From positions 1 through 5,714 of the forward strand of contig JAKFXV010000115.1 in the NCBI GenBank assembly GCA_021731205.1: 5,714 nucleotides of DNA, written 5' to 3'. The notes beneath the pieces are model-generated. The model made no database searches and had not been told where the DNA came from. It saw nothing but the letters and a program-made list of their open reading frames with translations. The translations under genes and the position numbers were made by a program. The DNA is from Nocardioides sp. (GTDB lineage Bacteria > Actinomycetota > Actinomycetes > Propionibacteriales > Nocardioidaceae). Numbering within the stretch: the stretch's first letter is position 1; every line of letters begins with the position of its first letter. Below are positions 1-5,714 of this stretch, piece by piece.

Positions 1-32
1 AGATTGAGTACGGCAATTGCCGTACTCAATCT
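1..32. repeat. Perfect 32-base palindrome at the window edge
   Basis: Bases 1-16 are the exact reverse complement of bases 17-32, centred on the AATT at 15-18. Position 33 is C, so the palindrome could extend only if the base before position 1 were G. It falls inside the DppB reading frame, where no such symmetry is expected. A perfect palindrome beginning exactly at base 1 is what a fold-back or hairpin artefact at a contig end would look like. A real inverted repeat cannot be excluded. Confidence 0.9.
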
Positions 33-1401
33 CGATGACCCGGTGTTGGTGAGATATCTCGACTGGCTTCAGGGTGCTGCCGGCTGTCTGTGGGGCGACT
101 GCAATCTTGGATCCAACTGGAAAACAGGAGAGCCGGTCACGGATCTGCTGGGTGGGGCGATCGGCACAACCCTGCAGTTGGTGGGCGCTTCGACCTTCCT
201 AGCAATCATGTGCGGTGTCGCGGTCGGCATCGTCAGCGCTTTGCGTCAGTACACCGGCCTTGACTACTCCGTGACGTTTCTGTCCTTCTTGCTCTACTCG
301 CTCCCCGTGTTTTGGGTGGCCGTGCTCGCCAAAGTGTTCTTGGCCATCAAGTTCAATGACTTCTTGCGGGATCCGGTCATCCCGCTCTGGTTTATCGCCG
401 TGGGGTCGGTGTTCACGGGCCTTGTGGTTGGAGCCGCCGCAGGAGGCAGCCTGATTGGACGCGTTCGCAACTTCGGGATCGTTGCGGCGATGACCGCGGG
501 TGTCTTGGTCTACTTCAACCTCACGGGCTGGTTTGAACGGCCGACCATCGGAATCATGCCTTTCACACTCACCGCCGTGGGTTTCGCTCTCCTGGTCACG
601 ACGCTGAGCACCGGTTTGCGCAACCGACGAGCCCTCTACTCGGCGTTGACTGTGGCGGGTATCGGCGTTGCGCTGTACTACCCGATGTTCACGTTCTGGC
701 GTCAAGTGGATGAGTCCTGGCCGATGATGGCTGGGCTCGCCCTGTTGACCGTTCTCGTCGGAATCGGAGTCGGTTTCGCGTGGCGTGGCCCCGACTGGAC
801 CCGCTCATCACGTACGGCTGCTCTAACGGCGCTACCCGTTGCGGCCATGCTCTTCATCGAGCGCGCACTGGCAGCTTGGCCCGCCTACTTCGACGCTCCC
901 CAGATCAAGGGTCGACCGATAGCAACGGTGGGGCGGTATACCCCCAACCTCGAGGGCAGCTTTTGGATCCACGTTCTCGACTCGGCGACCCACCTGTTAC
1001 TACCGACAGTCACCTTGGTGTTGATCTCGTTCGCCGGCTACACGCGCTACTCGAGGGCATCGATGCTCGAGGTCCTGAACCAGGACTACATCCGCACGGC
1101 CCGCTCGAAGGGCCTCACTGAACGAACCGTGGTGATGCGTCACGCCTTCCGGAACGCCCTTCTGCCGTTGGCGTCGATCGTTCCTGTCGACATCATCACT
1201 CTGGTGGGCGGCGCCGTGATCACCGAGTCGGTCTTCAGCTGGTACGGCATGGGCAAGTTGTTCATTGACTCACTTGGAGACAACCAGCAATACCCGATCA
1301 TGGCGTACGTCATGATCATCGGCATCTTGGCTGTGGCAGCCAACTTCGTGGCCGATCTCGTCTATGCCGTGCTGGACCCGCGGATCCGGGTGAGCGCATG
1401 A
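1..1401 (+). CDS. dppB: Peptide/nickel-type ABC transporter permease, DppB-like, expanded, 5' partial
   Basis: Inner-membrane permease of a Dpp/Opp-family ABC importer; it pairs with the DppC-like protein to form the translocation path. The frame is open to base 1, and the first possible start is a TTG at 4. The usual N-terminal membrane helix and the start of the outer loop are missing, so the true start is upstream. Residues are numbered from that TTG. A family-typical LNLDDPVLVRYLDWL stretch lies at 8-22, helices at about 55-79 and 88-115, and the EAA-type coupling loop (YIRTARSKG...RNALLP) at 362-388. The last helices are at about 328-347, 386-408 and 431-456, ending LDPRIRV. Between about 118 and 300 lies extra sequence with roughly six hydrophobic segments (126-148, 157-173, 183-204, 211-230, 240-258, 270-291), absent from classical DppB of about 310-340 residues. 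I recall similar long permeases in Actinobacteria. The substrate (peptide, nickel or other) cannot be told. The first 11 codons lie in a suspicious perfect palindrome. Confidence 0.93.
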   Translation, partial: RLSTAIAVLNLDDPVLVRYLDWLQGAAGCLWGDCNLGSNWKTGEPVTDLLGGAIGTTLQLVGASTFLAIMCGVAVGIVSALRQYTGLDYSVTFLSFLLYSLPVFWVAVLAKVFLAIKFNDFLRDPVIPLWFIAVGSVFTGLVVGAAAGGSLIGRVRNFGIVAAMTAGVLVYFNLTGWFERPTIGIMPFTLTAVGFALLVTTLSTGLRNRRALYSALTVAGIGVALYYPMFTFWRQVDESWPMMAGLALLTVLVGIGVGFAWRGPDWTRSSRTAALTALPVAAMLFIERALAAWPAYFDAPQIKGRPIATVGRYTPNLEGSFWIHVLDSATHLLLPTVTLVLISFAGYTRYSRASMLEVLNQDYIRTARSKGLTERTVVMRHAFRNALLPLASIVPVDIITLVGGAVITESVFSWYGMGKLFIDSLGDNQQYPIMAYVMIIGILAVAANFVADLVYAVLDPRIRVSA

Positions 1402-2480
1402 GCACCCCCCTGGGGGGAACGCCTCCCGATGGTCTGGGTACCGGCTCGATTGGTGACTCAATCGAGAACGCCATCGAACTGAAAGAGGTCGAAGGCCTCT
1501 CGCAAAGCCAAATCGTCCGACGTCGCTTCTTCCGGCATCGCGGTGCGATGGTGGGCCTAGCGTCGATCTCCTTTGTGATCGTCCTCGCGTTCAGTTCGGT
1601 CGGCTTCTCGTTCTTGGGCCTCTTCGACGTTCCCGGTTGGTGGAAGCACGATCACACCACTCTCTACGACATCGAAAACAGCGCGCGGCCGACACTTGGG
1701 CTCCCGGGTTGGTTGGGTGGGGAAGGCCTCGCGTGGGGGGACTTTCCATTTGGCCAAGACAGCGTCGGACACGACATCTTCGCGCGGACCATGGTGGGCG
1801 CCCAGACATCGATTGTGGTCATGTTCGTGTTGAGTTTCGTATCCGCCGCCATCGGCATCGTCGTGGGGGCTGTCGCCGGCTTCTTTCGTGGCTGGCTGGA
1901 CGGTGTGTTGATGCGCTTCACCGATCTGTTCATCACCTTCCCTGTCTTAGTCACGGGGGCGGTGCTGGGAAAGATGGTGTCTGGGGACCAACTGACCCTT
2001 TGGCTCGCTTTCGCTCTCGGTTGCATCTTCTGGACGACACTCGCACGCCTTGTTCGCGCCGAGTTCCTGACGCTTCGGGAGCGCGAGTTTGTCGACGCCG
2101 CCCGAGTTGCTGGAGCGAGCAACTTCCGGATCATTCGTAAGCACATGCTCCCCAACGCCATGGGCGTGATCATCGTCAATACAACGCTGCTGTTGTCAGC
2201 GGCGGTCTTGCTGGAGACCGCGCTGAGCTACTTGGGATTCGGGATCAAGGAACCGGGTGTGTCGCTGGGGACGTTGGTTTCGGCGGCTCAGTCGGCATTC
2301 AGCACCCGTCCGTGGCTCTTCTGGTGGCCTGGGGTTTTCATTATTGTTTTGGCCCTAGCGGTGAACTTCATCGGAGACGGTTTGCGCGACGCGTTCGACC
2401 CCAGGCAGAAGAAGATTCCCTCCGCGCGTGCGTTGGCCAAGGCCGAAAAGCGGCTCGCAGATCGGCAGCGGAACTCATGA
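1398..2480 (+). CDS. dppC: Peptide/nickel-type ABC transporter permease, DppC-like
   Basis: Second inner-membrane permease of the importer, 360 residues, slightly longer than the usual 280-330. The start is the ATG of an ATGA overlap with the dppB stop (1398-1401), which suggests translational coupling; no separate strong ribosome binding site is needed. A hydrophilic N-terminal tail (1-38) precedes an OppC_N-type region (SQIVRRRFFRHRGAMVGL, 38-54) and the first helix at about 50-75. An outer loop leads to the family signature FGQDSVGHDIFARTMVGAQTS (118-138). Further helices lie at about 138-160, 176-194, 199-217, 254-274 and 308-327. The EAA coupling loop is FVDAARVAGASNFRIIRKHMLPN (231-253), with the A-A-x3-G core intact. 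The end, GDGLRDAFDPR (326-336), is typical and is followed by a short basic tail rich in K, R and A. No truncation is visible. Confidence 0.96.
   Translation: MSTPLGGTPPDGLGTGSIGDSIENAIELKEVEGLSQSQIVRRRFFRHRGAMVGLASISFVIVLAFSSVGFSFLGLFDVPGWWKHDHTTLYDIENSARPTLGLPGWLGGEGLAWGDFPFGQDSVGHDIFARTMVGAQTSIVVMFVLSFVSAAIGIVVGAVAGFFRGWLDGVLMRFTDLFITFPVLVTGAVLGKMVSGDQLTLWLAFALGCIFWTTLARLVRAEFLTLREREFVDAARVAGASNFRIIRKHMLPNAMGVIIVNTTLLLSAAVLLETALSYLGFGIKEPGVSLGTLVSAAQSAFSTRPWLFWWPGVFIIVLALAVNFIGDGLRDAFDPRQKKIPSARALAKAEKRLADRQRNS
1445..1466 (+). other. Small perfect hairpin in the early dppC codons
   Basis: CTCGATTG (1445-1452) is matched by CAATCGAG (1459-1466) around a six-base loop (1453-1458). It lies about 50-70 bases after the dppC start, in the poorly conserved N-terminal tail of the protein. 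The stem is short and could be chance. If formed in mRNA it could slow translation or affect coupling with dppB. Confidence 0.35.
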
Positions 2481-2494
2481 TGGGTGCGTGTCGG

Positions 2495-3034
2495 CTACCA
2501 GCGGGCACTCGCGATACCGAGCGCCAACAACGTTGCGGCGAGCCCGATCTCAATGACTCGATAGGCGACCGGGGCGGTCGCGAACTCGACTGTGATTCGG
2601 TCGAGATGGCCCTCTGCCTGGAGCTGTTGAAGTCGGGTTCGGACCAGAGTCGCGGCCTCGCTTTCACCCCCGCGGAGACGTTCCCGTCCTACGGGAACCG
2701 GCGCCGCCCAACCGTCGTAGCGACCGTATGCCGTCTCGAGCCGGAGTCCGTATTTCCCGCTCACGCTTTGGATTGCGGGCCAAGGCATCCGGATCGTGCG
2801 CGCCGGATTATGCAGGACCACCCCGCCGTCAGATACCTCCACAAACGGGCTCCAATAGGCGGACCAGGCCAAAAGGGCCAGCAGGCCGAGCCAAGGACCG
2901 AGACCACGAAGCTGGTTCCACTCGGCTGCGACCGCCAAAGCGCAGATGCCGGCGAATGCCATGGCCATGGTGGACCCTCCGATGATGCGCGCGGATCGGG
3001 ACTGCAGCCGCACGGTGGCATTCACGGGAACCAC
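2495..3034 (-). CDS. Small membrane protein with a bacterial PH-like domain (bPH_6-type)
   Basis: Probably an actinobacterial PH-domain membrane protein of unknown function, about 179 residues from the GTG at 3034. Residues here are numbered from that start. The N-terminal VRLQSRSARIIGG leads into a first helix (about 17-37) and a second (about 46-62, GPWLGLLALLAWSAYW). A PH-like core then reads FVEVSDGGVVLHNPARTIRMPW (64-85) and AIQSVSGKYGLRLETAYGRYDGWAAP (87-112). A charged helix ESEAATLVRTRLQQLQAEGHLD (124-145) and a C-terminal hydrophobic segment (about 159-175) follow. This order matches my memory of the family. The frame stays open to an ATG at 3148, but that would overlap the dppDF start by 76 bases head to head, so I prefer a GTG at 3034, 3025 or 3013. 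None has a strong ribosome binding site, and leaderless translation is possible. It converges on dppC (14-base gap) and diverges from dppDF. Confidence 0.8.
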   Translation of the reverse strand: MVPVNATVRLQSRSARIIGGSTMAMAFAGICALAVAAEWNQLRGLGPWLGLLALLAWSAYWSPFVEVSDGGVVLHNPARTIRMPWPAIQSVSGKYGLRLETAYGRYDGWAAPVPVGRERLRGGESEAATLVRTRLQQLQAEGHLDRITVEFATAPVAYRVIEIGLAATLLALGIASARW

Positions 3035-3072
3035 TGTATGGATCGCCGTGTCGCCACTAGTAGGGAGAGCTT
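3035..3072. promoter_or_regulatory. Short divergent spacer between the PH-domain gene and dppDF
   Basis: Only about 38 bases separate the two divergent starts. The region holds an ACTAGT palindrome (3056-3061) and the dppDF ribosome binding site. On the minus strand TACAGT (3038 to 3033) fits the TAnnnT -10 pattern and could support a leaderless start near the GTG at 3025, but I see no matching -35. No convincing plus-strand promoter is visible, so dppDF may depend on read-through from dppBC or on a promoter inside the PH gene. Confidence 0.3.
3062..3069 (+). promoter_or_regulatory. Ribosome binding site of dppDF
   Basis: AGGGAGAG lies five bases (counted from GGGAG) before the GTG at 3073. 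It is the clearest Shine-Dalgarno sequence in the window and decides the dppDF start. It also argues that dppDF is translated independently rather than by coupling to dppC, whose stop is almost 600 bases upstream. Confidence 0.7.
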
Positions 3073-4839
3073 GTGAACGCGCTCGGCGCCGACTTCGAAT
3101 TGTCACGCGCCCCCTCCGGGGGCGATGTGATCCTGGACGTCTCGTCACTCAATGTGTCGTTCTTCGTTGAGGGCGAGTGGTACCCAGCCGCTGTCGACTT
3201 GAGCTACCAGGTCAAGAAGAGCGAAGTTCTCGCGATTGTCGGCGAGTCAGGGTCCGGCAAGACCCAGTCGTCGATGTCCCTGCTTGGGCTCTTGCCGCCG
3301 AACGGCAGGGCTTGGGGAAGCGCCAAGCTCAACGGCCAGGAACTTCTTACAATGTCGCAGGCCAACCTGCGTCGTGTGCGGGGGCACGAGATCTCGGTGA
3401 TCTTCCAGGAGCCGATGACTGCCCTGAATCCGGTCTACACCGTTGGCTTTCAGATCATCGAGACGATTCGCACGCACTTCGACATGTCGCCATCTGCGGC
3501 ACGCAGGCGGGCCTTGGACCTGCTGGAATTGGTCGAGATCCCGGATCCGGAGCGTCGCATCGATCACTTCCCTCACCAACTGTCGGGAGGTCAACGGCAG
3601 CGTGTGATGATCGCCCAAGCGCTCGCGTGTGAGCCGAAGTTGCTGGTTGCCGACGAGCCCACGACCGCGCTGGACGTGACGGTCCAAATGGAGATCTTGC
3701 AATTGATGCACGACCTCCGCGAGCGGATCGACTCCGGCATCATCTTGATCACCCACGACATGGGCGTGGTTGCCGACATGGCCGACCGGATCGTGGTGAT
3801 GAAGGACGGCCGGATGGTCGAGACGGGCACGGCGGTCGACATCTTCGCCAAGCCGCAACACCCCTACACCCAGCAGTTGCTTGCCGCCGTCCCACACTTC
3901 GGGGCCATCGCTTCAGTGTCCGTCGAGCAGGAGCGGGCCCGGGCCGAGGCCGCCGGATCTGAGGGGGCGCAGTACTCCGAGGCCACGTCAGCTCGGCCCG
4001 TCCGCGAGGCCATCGTGGTGGCCGAGAACCTCGTCCTGGAATACCCATCGCGCGGCAACCAACCAACGTTCCGAGCGGTCGACGATGTCTCGTTCACGGT
4101 CGGCCGGGGCGAGGTCCTCGGCGTGGTGGGTGAGTCGGGTTCGGGCAAGACGACCATCGGCCGGGCGATCATGGGCCTGCTCCCGGTCGCGGGTGGCCGG
4201 CTCGAGATCGACGGCATCAACATGGTCGGGGCCAAGCAACGCGACCTCAAGCCGTTGCGTAGCAAGGTGGGCATCGTCTTCCAGGACCCTGGGTCCTCAC
4301 TCAACCCGCGGCTCCCGATCGGCGAGTCGATCGGTGAGCCGCTCTACCTCCATGAGAAGTTGCGCGGCAAGGAGCTCGCCCAGCGCGTCGAGGCCCTCTT
4401 GGACAGCGTGCAACTGCAGCGCTCGTTCCGAAACCGTTATCCCCATGAGCTCAGCGGCGGCCAGCGTCAGCGGGTGGGCATCGCCCGTGCTCTGGCGCTC
4501 GATCCGGTGTTGCTGGTGGCGGATGAGCCGACCTCGGCTCTCGACGTGTCCGTCCAGGCCCGGGTGCTCGATCTGTTCCAAGACTTGCAGCGCGACAAGG
4601 GATTCGCATGCGTCTTCATCAGCCACGATCTCGGCGTCGTGGAGATGTTGGCAGACCGGATCGCGGTGATGAACAACGGCAAGATCGTCGAGCTGGGCAC
4701 TCGAGACCAAGTCATCATGAACCCGCAGCACGACTACACCAAGCTGCTCGTCGCCGCCGTGCCCGTCCCGGATCCGCACGAGCAGCGCCGCCGCCGCGCA
4801 GAGCGCGAACAGATCGTCAGTTCCATCCACCTGCCCTAG
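3073..4839 (+). CDS. dppDF: Fused double ATPase of a peptide/nickel-type ABC importer (DppD-DppF)
   Basis: Cytoplasmic ATPase that powers the DppBC permease; both nucleotide-binding domains are in one 588-residue chain, a form common in Actinobacteria. Domain 1 (about 20-275) shows Walker A GESGSGKT (57-64), Q-loop glutamine 112, signature LSGGQRQR (170-177), Walker B with D194 and E195, and H-loop H228. It ends in an oligopeptide-type C-terminal motif, [14 protein letters not shown] (261-274). An A/E-rich linker spans about 276-312. Domain 2 (about 313-565) shows Walker A at 353-360, Q404, signature at 460-467, D484/E485 and H518, then [14 protein letters not shown] (551-564). Both catalytic sets are intact, so both sites should hydrolyse ATP. 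The end is a basic tail (RRRRAEREQ). The GTG start is chosen for its ribosome binding site. It belongs functionally with dppB and dppC but is separated from them by an antisense gene. Confidence 0.97.
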   Translation: MNALGADFELSRAPSGGDVILDVSSLNVSFFVEGEWYPAAVDLSYQVKKSEVLAIVGESGSGKTQSSMSLLGLLPPNGRAWGSAKLNGQELLTMSQANLRRVRGHEISVIFQEPMTALNPVYTVGFQIIETIRTHFDMSPSAARRRALDLLELVEIPDPERRIDHFPHQLSGGQRQRVMIAQALACEPKLLVADEPTTALDVTVQMEILQLMHDLRERIDSGIILITHDMGVVADMADRIVVMKDGRMVETGTAVDIFAKPQHPYTQQLLAAVPHFGAIASVSVEQERARAEAAGSEGAQYSEATSARPVREAIVVAENLVLEYPSRGNQPTFRAVDDVSFTVGRGEVLGVVGESGSGKTTIGRAIMGLLPVAGGRLEIDGINMVGAKQRDLKPLRSKVGIVFQDPGSSLNPRLPIGESIGEPLYLHEKLRGKELAQRVEALLDSVQLQRSFRNRYPHELSGGQRQRVGIARALALDPVLLVADEPTSALDVSVQARVLDLFQDLQRDKGFACVFISHDLGVVEMLADRIAVMNNGKIVELGTRDQVIMNPQHDYTKLLVAAVPVPDPHEQRRRRAEREQIVSSIHLP

Positions 4840-4845
4840 CGCGCA

Positions 4846-4911
4846 TCCGGTGGTTGAGGAGCGAGCGTCCGGTGGTTGAGGAGCGAGCGTCCGGTGGTTG
4901 AGGAGCGAGCG
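4846..4911. repeat. Three exact tandem copies of a 22-base repeat (forward arm)
   Basis: Units lie at 4846-4867, 4868-4889 and 4890-4911 with no differences. Each is T, the core CCGGTGGTTGAGGA, and the tail GCGAGCG. The last unit runs on into GAGCGAGCG and TCTCGAAACC (to 4930), the full form of a palindromic repeat I recall as widespread between actinobacterial genes. The array starts seven bases after the dppDF stop. Confidence 0.95.
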
Positions 4912-4918
4912 GAGCGAG

Positions 4919-4961
4919 CGTCTCGAAACCCCCGGCTCGGAAGTTGCGTGGTTTCGAGACG
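4919..4961. terminator. Central hairpin of the repeat region, possible terminator
   Basis: CGTCTCGAAACC (4919-4930) pairs perfectly with GGTTTCGAGACG (4950-4961), a 12-base stem with a 19-base loop (4931-4949). It lies about 80 bases after the dppDF stop and about 170 before rarA. There is no T-run, so it is not a classical intrinsic terminator, but strong hairpins without T-runs may still end transcription in high-GC bacteria. It is also the centre of symmetry of the flanking opposed repeats. Confidence 0.4.
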
Positions 4962-4962
4962 G

Positions 4963-5113
4963 CGCTGCGCGCCTCCTCAACCACCGGGTGACGGCGCTGC
5001 GCGCCTCCTCAACCACCGGGGTCGCGCTGCGCGCCTCCTCAACCACCGGGGTCGCGCTGCGCGCCTCCTCAACCACCGGGTGACGGCGCTGACGCGGCTC
5101 CTCAACCACCGGG
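4963..5113. repeat. Five inverted copies of the repeat (reverse arm)
   Basis: The same core in reverse (TCCTCAACCACCGG) occurs five times. Units lie at 4963-4988, 4995-5020, 5025-5050, 5055-5080 and a diverged copy at 5087-5113. Copies 1-4 share the tail CGCTGCGCGCC; copy 5 has CGCTGACGCGGC. Linkers are TGACGG, GTCG, GTCG and TGACGG, giving start-to-start spacings of 32, 30, 30 and 32 bases. The tail differs from that of the forward arm, so two sub-families of one element face each other here. Confidence 0.95.
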
Positions 5114-5132
5114 CAGTTGGGCGGCGGATACG

Positions 5133-5714
5133 GTGAGCGGCGTGGAGGGCTTGTTCGAGGTCGAGGTGGCAACGCCACTGCCTGGACCTCTGGCTGTGCG
5201 GATGCGCCCAAGGACCCTCGACGAACTGGTGGGGCAGGCGCAGCTCAGGGCGGCCGGATCGCCGCTGCGACGGCTGGTGGAGTCGGACGAATCCATGTCG
5301 GTGCTGTTGTGGGGTCCGCCGGGCACGGGCAAGACCACCGTGGCCCGGATCGTGAGCGCCAGCTCCGAACGCAGGTTCGTGGAAGTCTCGGCGGTGTCTG
5401 CGGGCGTCAGCCAGGTGCGCTCCGCCATGGACCAGGCGCGCACCGACTTGGCGCGCACGGGCGTGGAGACGGTGCTCTTCGTAGACGAGGTGCACAGGTT
5501 CAGCAAAGCCCAGCAAGACGCCTTGCTGCCCGGCGTCGAGAACCGGTGGGTGACGCTGATCGCAGCAACCACGGAGAATCCGTTCTTCTCGGTGATCGCA
5601 CCTCTCCTGTCGCGCAGTCTGCTGTTGCGTTTGGAGTCGTTGACCGATCCCGACATCGACGAAGTGGTCGGACGGGCGCTCGCGGACGACCGCGGCCTGG
5701 CAGCCCGCTTCGAG
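5133..5714 (+). CDS. rarA: Replication-associated recombination protein A (RarA/MgsA), 3' partial
   Basis: AAA+ ATPase of the RarA/MgsA/WRNIP1 family, acting at stalled or gapped replication forks. Only the first 194 codons are present; the family is usually about 430-480 residues, so the rest of the ATPase and the C-terminal oligomerisation part lie beyond the window. The family N-terminus PLAVRMRPRTLDELVGQ is at 19-35. Walker A is GPPGTGKT (61-68) and Walker B VLFVDEVHRF (114-123). The near-diagnostic SKAQQDALLPGVE is at 124-136, sensor 1 is in AATTENPFF (144-152), and the arginine-finger region LLSRS is at 158-162. The GTG at 5133 is preferred because it follows a weak GC-rich Shine-Dalgarno-like run (GGCGGCGG, 5120-5127); a GTG at 5142 is the alternative. 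Only 19 bases separate it from the repeat array. It appears unrelated in function to the transporter. Confidence 0.95.
   Translation, partial: MSGVEGLFEVEVATPLPGPLAVRMRPRTLDELVGQAQLRAAGSPLRRLVESDESMSVLLWGPPGTGKTTVARIVSASSERRFVEVSAVSAGVSQVRSAMDQARTDLARTGVETVLFVDEVHRFSKAQQDALLPGVENRWVTLIAATTENPFFSVIAPLLSRSLLLRLESLTDPDIDEVVGRALADDRGLAARFE

Noticed and set aside
199..705. A 168-codon minus-strand frame opposite dppB
   Set aside because: It is a hydrophilic, H/R/E-rich product typical of the antisense strand of a membrane-protein gene, with no family resemblance.
1040..1075. Inverted repeat CTCGAG...GCATCGATGC...CTCGAG
   Set aside because: It lies in codons for the conserved SRASMLEV stretch of DppB, so protein sequence plus GC-rich codon choice is enough to explain it.
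2481..2494. Possible shared terminator between convergent dppC and the PH gene
   Set aside because: Only 14 bases are available and no stem or T-run is visible there or in the adjoining gene ends.
2312..3076. A 254-codon plus-strand frame opposite the PH-domain gene that would fill the gap between dppC and dppDF
   Set aside because: Its protein is low-complexity, rich in R, G and P, with no recognisable family, whereas the opposite strand gives helices and PH-family motifs. It also overlaps the end of dppC heavily.
3073..4839. Possible frameshift or assembly fusion joining two separate ATPase genes
   Set aside because: The frame is continuous through a plausible A/E-rich linker, both halves have complete motifs, and such fused ATPases are common in Actinobacteria.
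4846..5113. CRISPR-like array
   Set aside because: The linkers between repeats are only 0-6 bases, the orientation flips midway, and no unique spacers or cas genes are present.
4297..5211. A 304-codon minus-strand frame opposite dppDF, the repeats and the rarA start
   Set aside because: It is antisense to strongly conserved ATPase sequence, and its repeated peptide VVEEARSATP simply comes from the 30-base repeat spacing being a multiple of three.

Overview
The window reads as high-GC actinobacterial DNA, probably from the Propionibacteriales (Nocardioides-like) or Micrococcales. This rests on strongly G/C-ending codons, GTG starts for several genes, actinobacterial-style gene products, and palindromic repeats built on CCGGTGGTTGAGGA with a TCTCGAAACC end, which I recall as common between genes in those groups. 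The exact family cannot be fixed from the sequence.

Layout: (1) Positions 1-2480 carry two overlapping permease genes of a peptide/nickel-type (Dpp/Opp) ABC importer. The DppB-like gene lacks its 5' end and is expanded by about 170-180 residues; it overlaps the DppC-like gene by ATGA. (2) Positions 2495 to about 3034 hold a minus-strand gene for a small membrane protein of the bacterial PH-domain (bPH_6-like) type. (3) Positions 3073-4839 return to the plus strand with one gene encoding both ATPases of the importer (DppD and DppF halves in one 588-residue chain). (4) Positions 4840-5132 are non-coding and almost filled by two opposed arrays of short palindrome-derived repeats. (5) Positions 5133-5714 are the 5' part of rarA/mgsA, a replication-associated AAA+ ATPase, cut by the window end.

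The two permeases and the double ATPase would form one complete inner-membrane import unit. The extracytoplasmic substrate-binding protein is not in the window and is most likely upstream of position 1. The PH-domain gene lies antisense inside this otherwise co-directional operon, with a 14-base convergent gap to dppC and an approximately 38-base divergent gap to dppDF. Any dppB-to-dppDF read-through transcript would therefore contain the full complement of the PH-gene message.

The main points for a second look are the antisense gene inside the operon, the enlarged DppB, the eight-copy opposed repeat array directly before rarA, and a perfect 32-base palindrome starting at base 1, which may be a contig-end artefact. 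I found no convincing new defence system, mobile element, CRISPR array or RNA gene.
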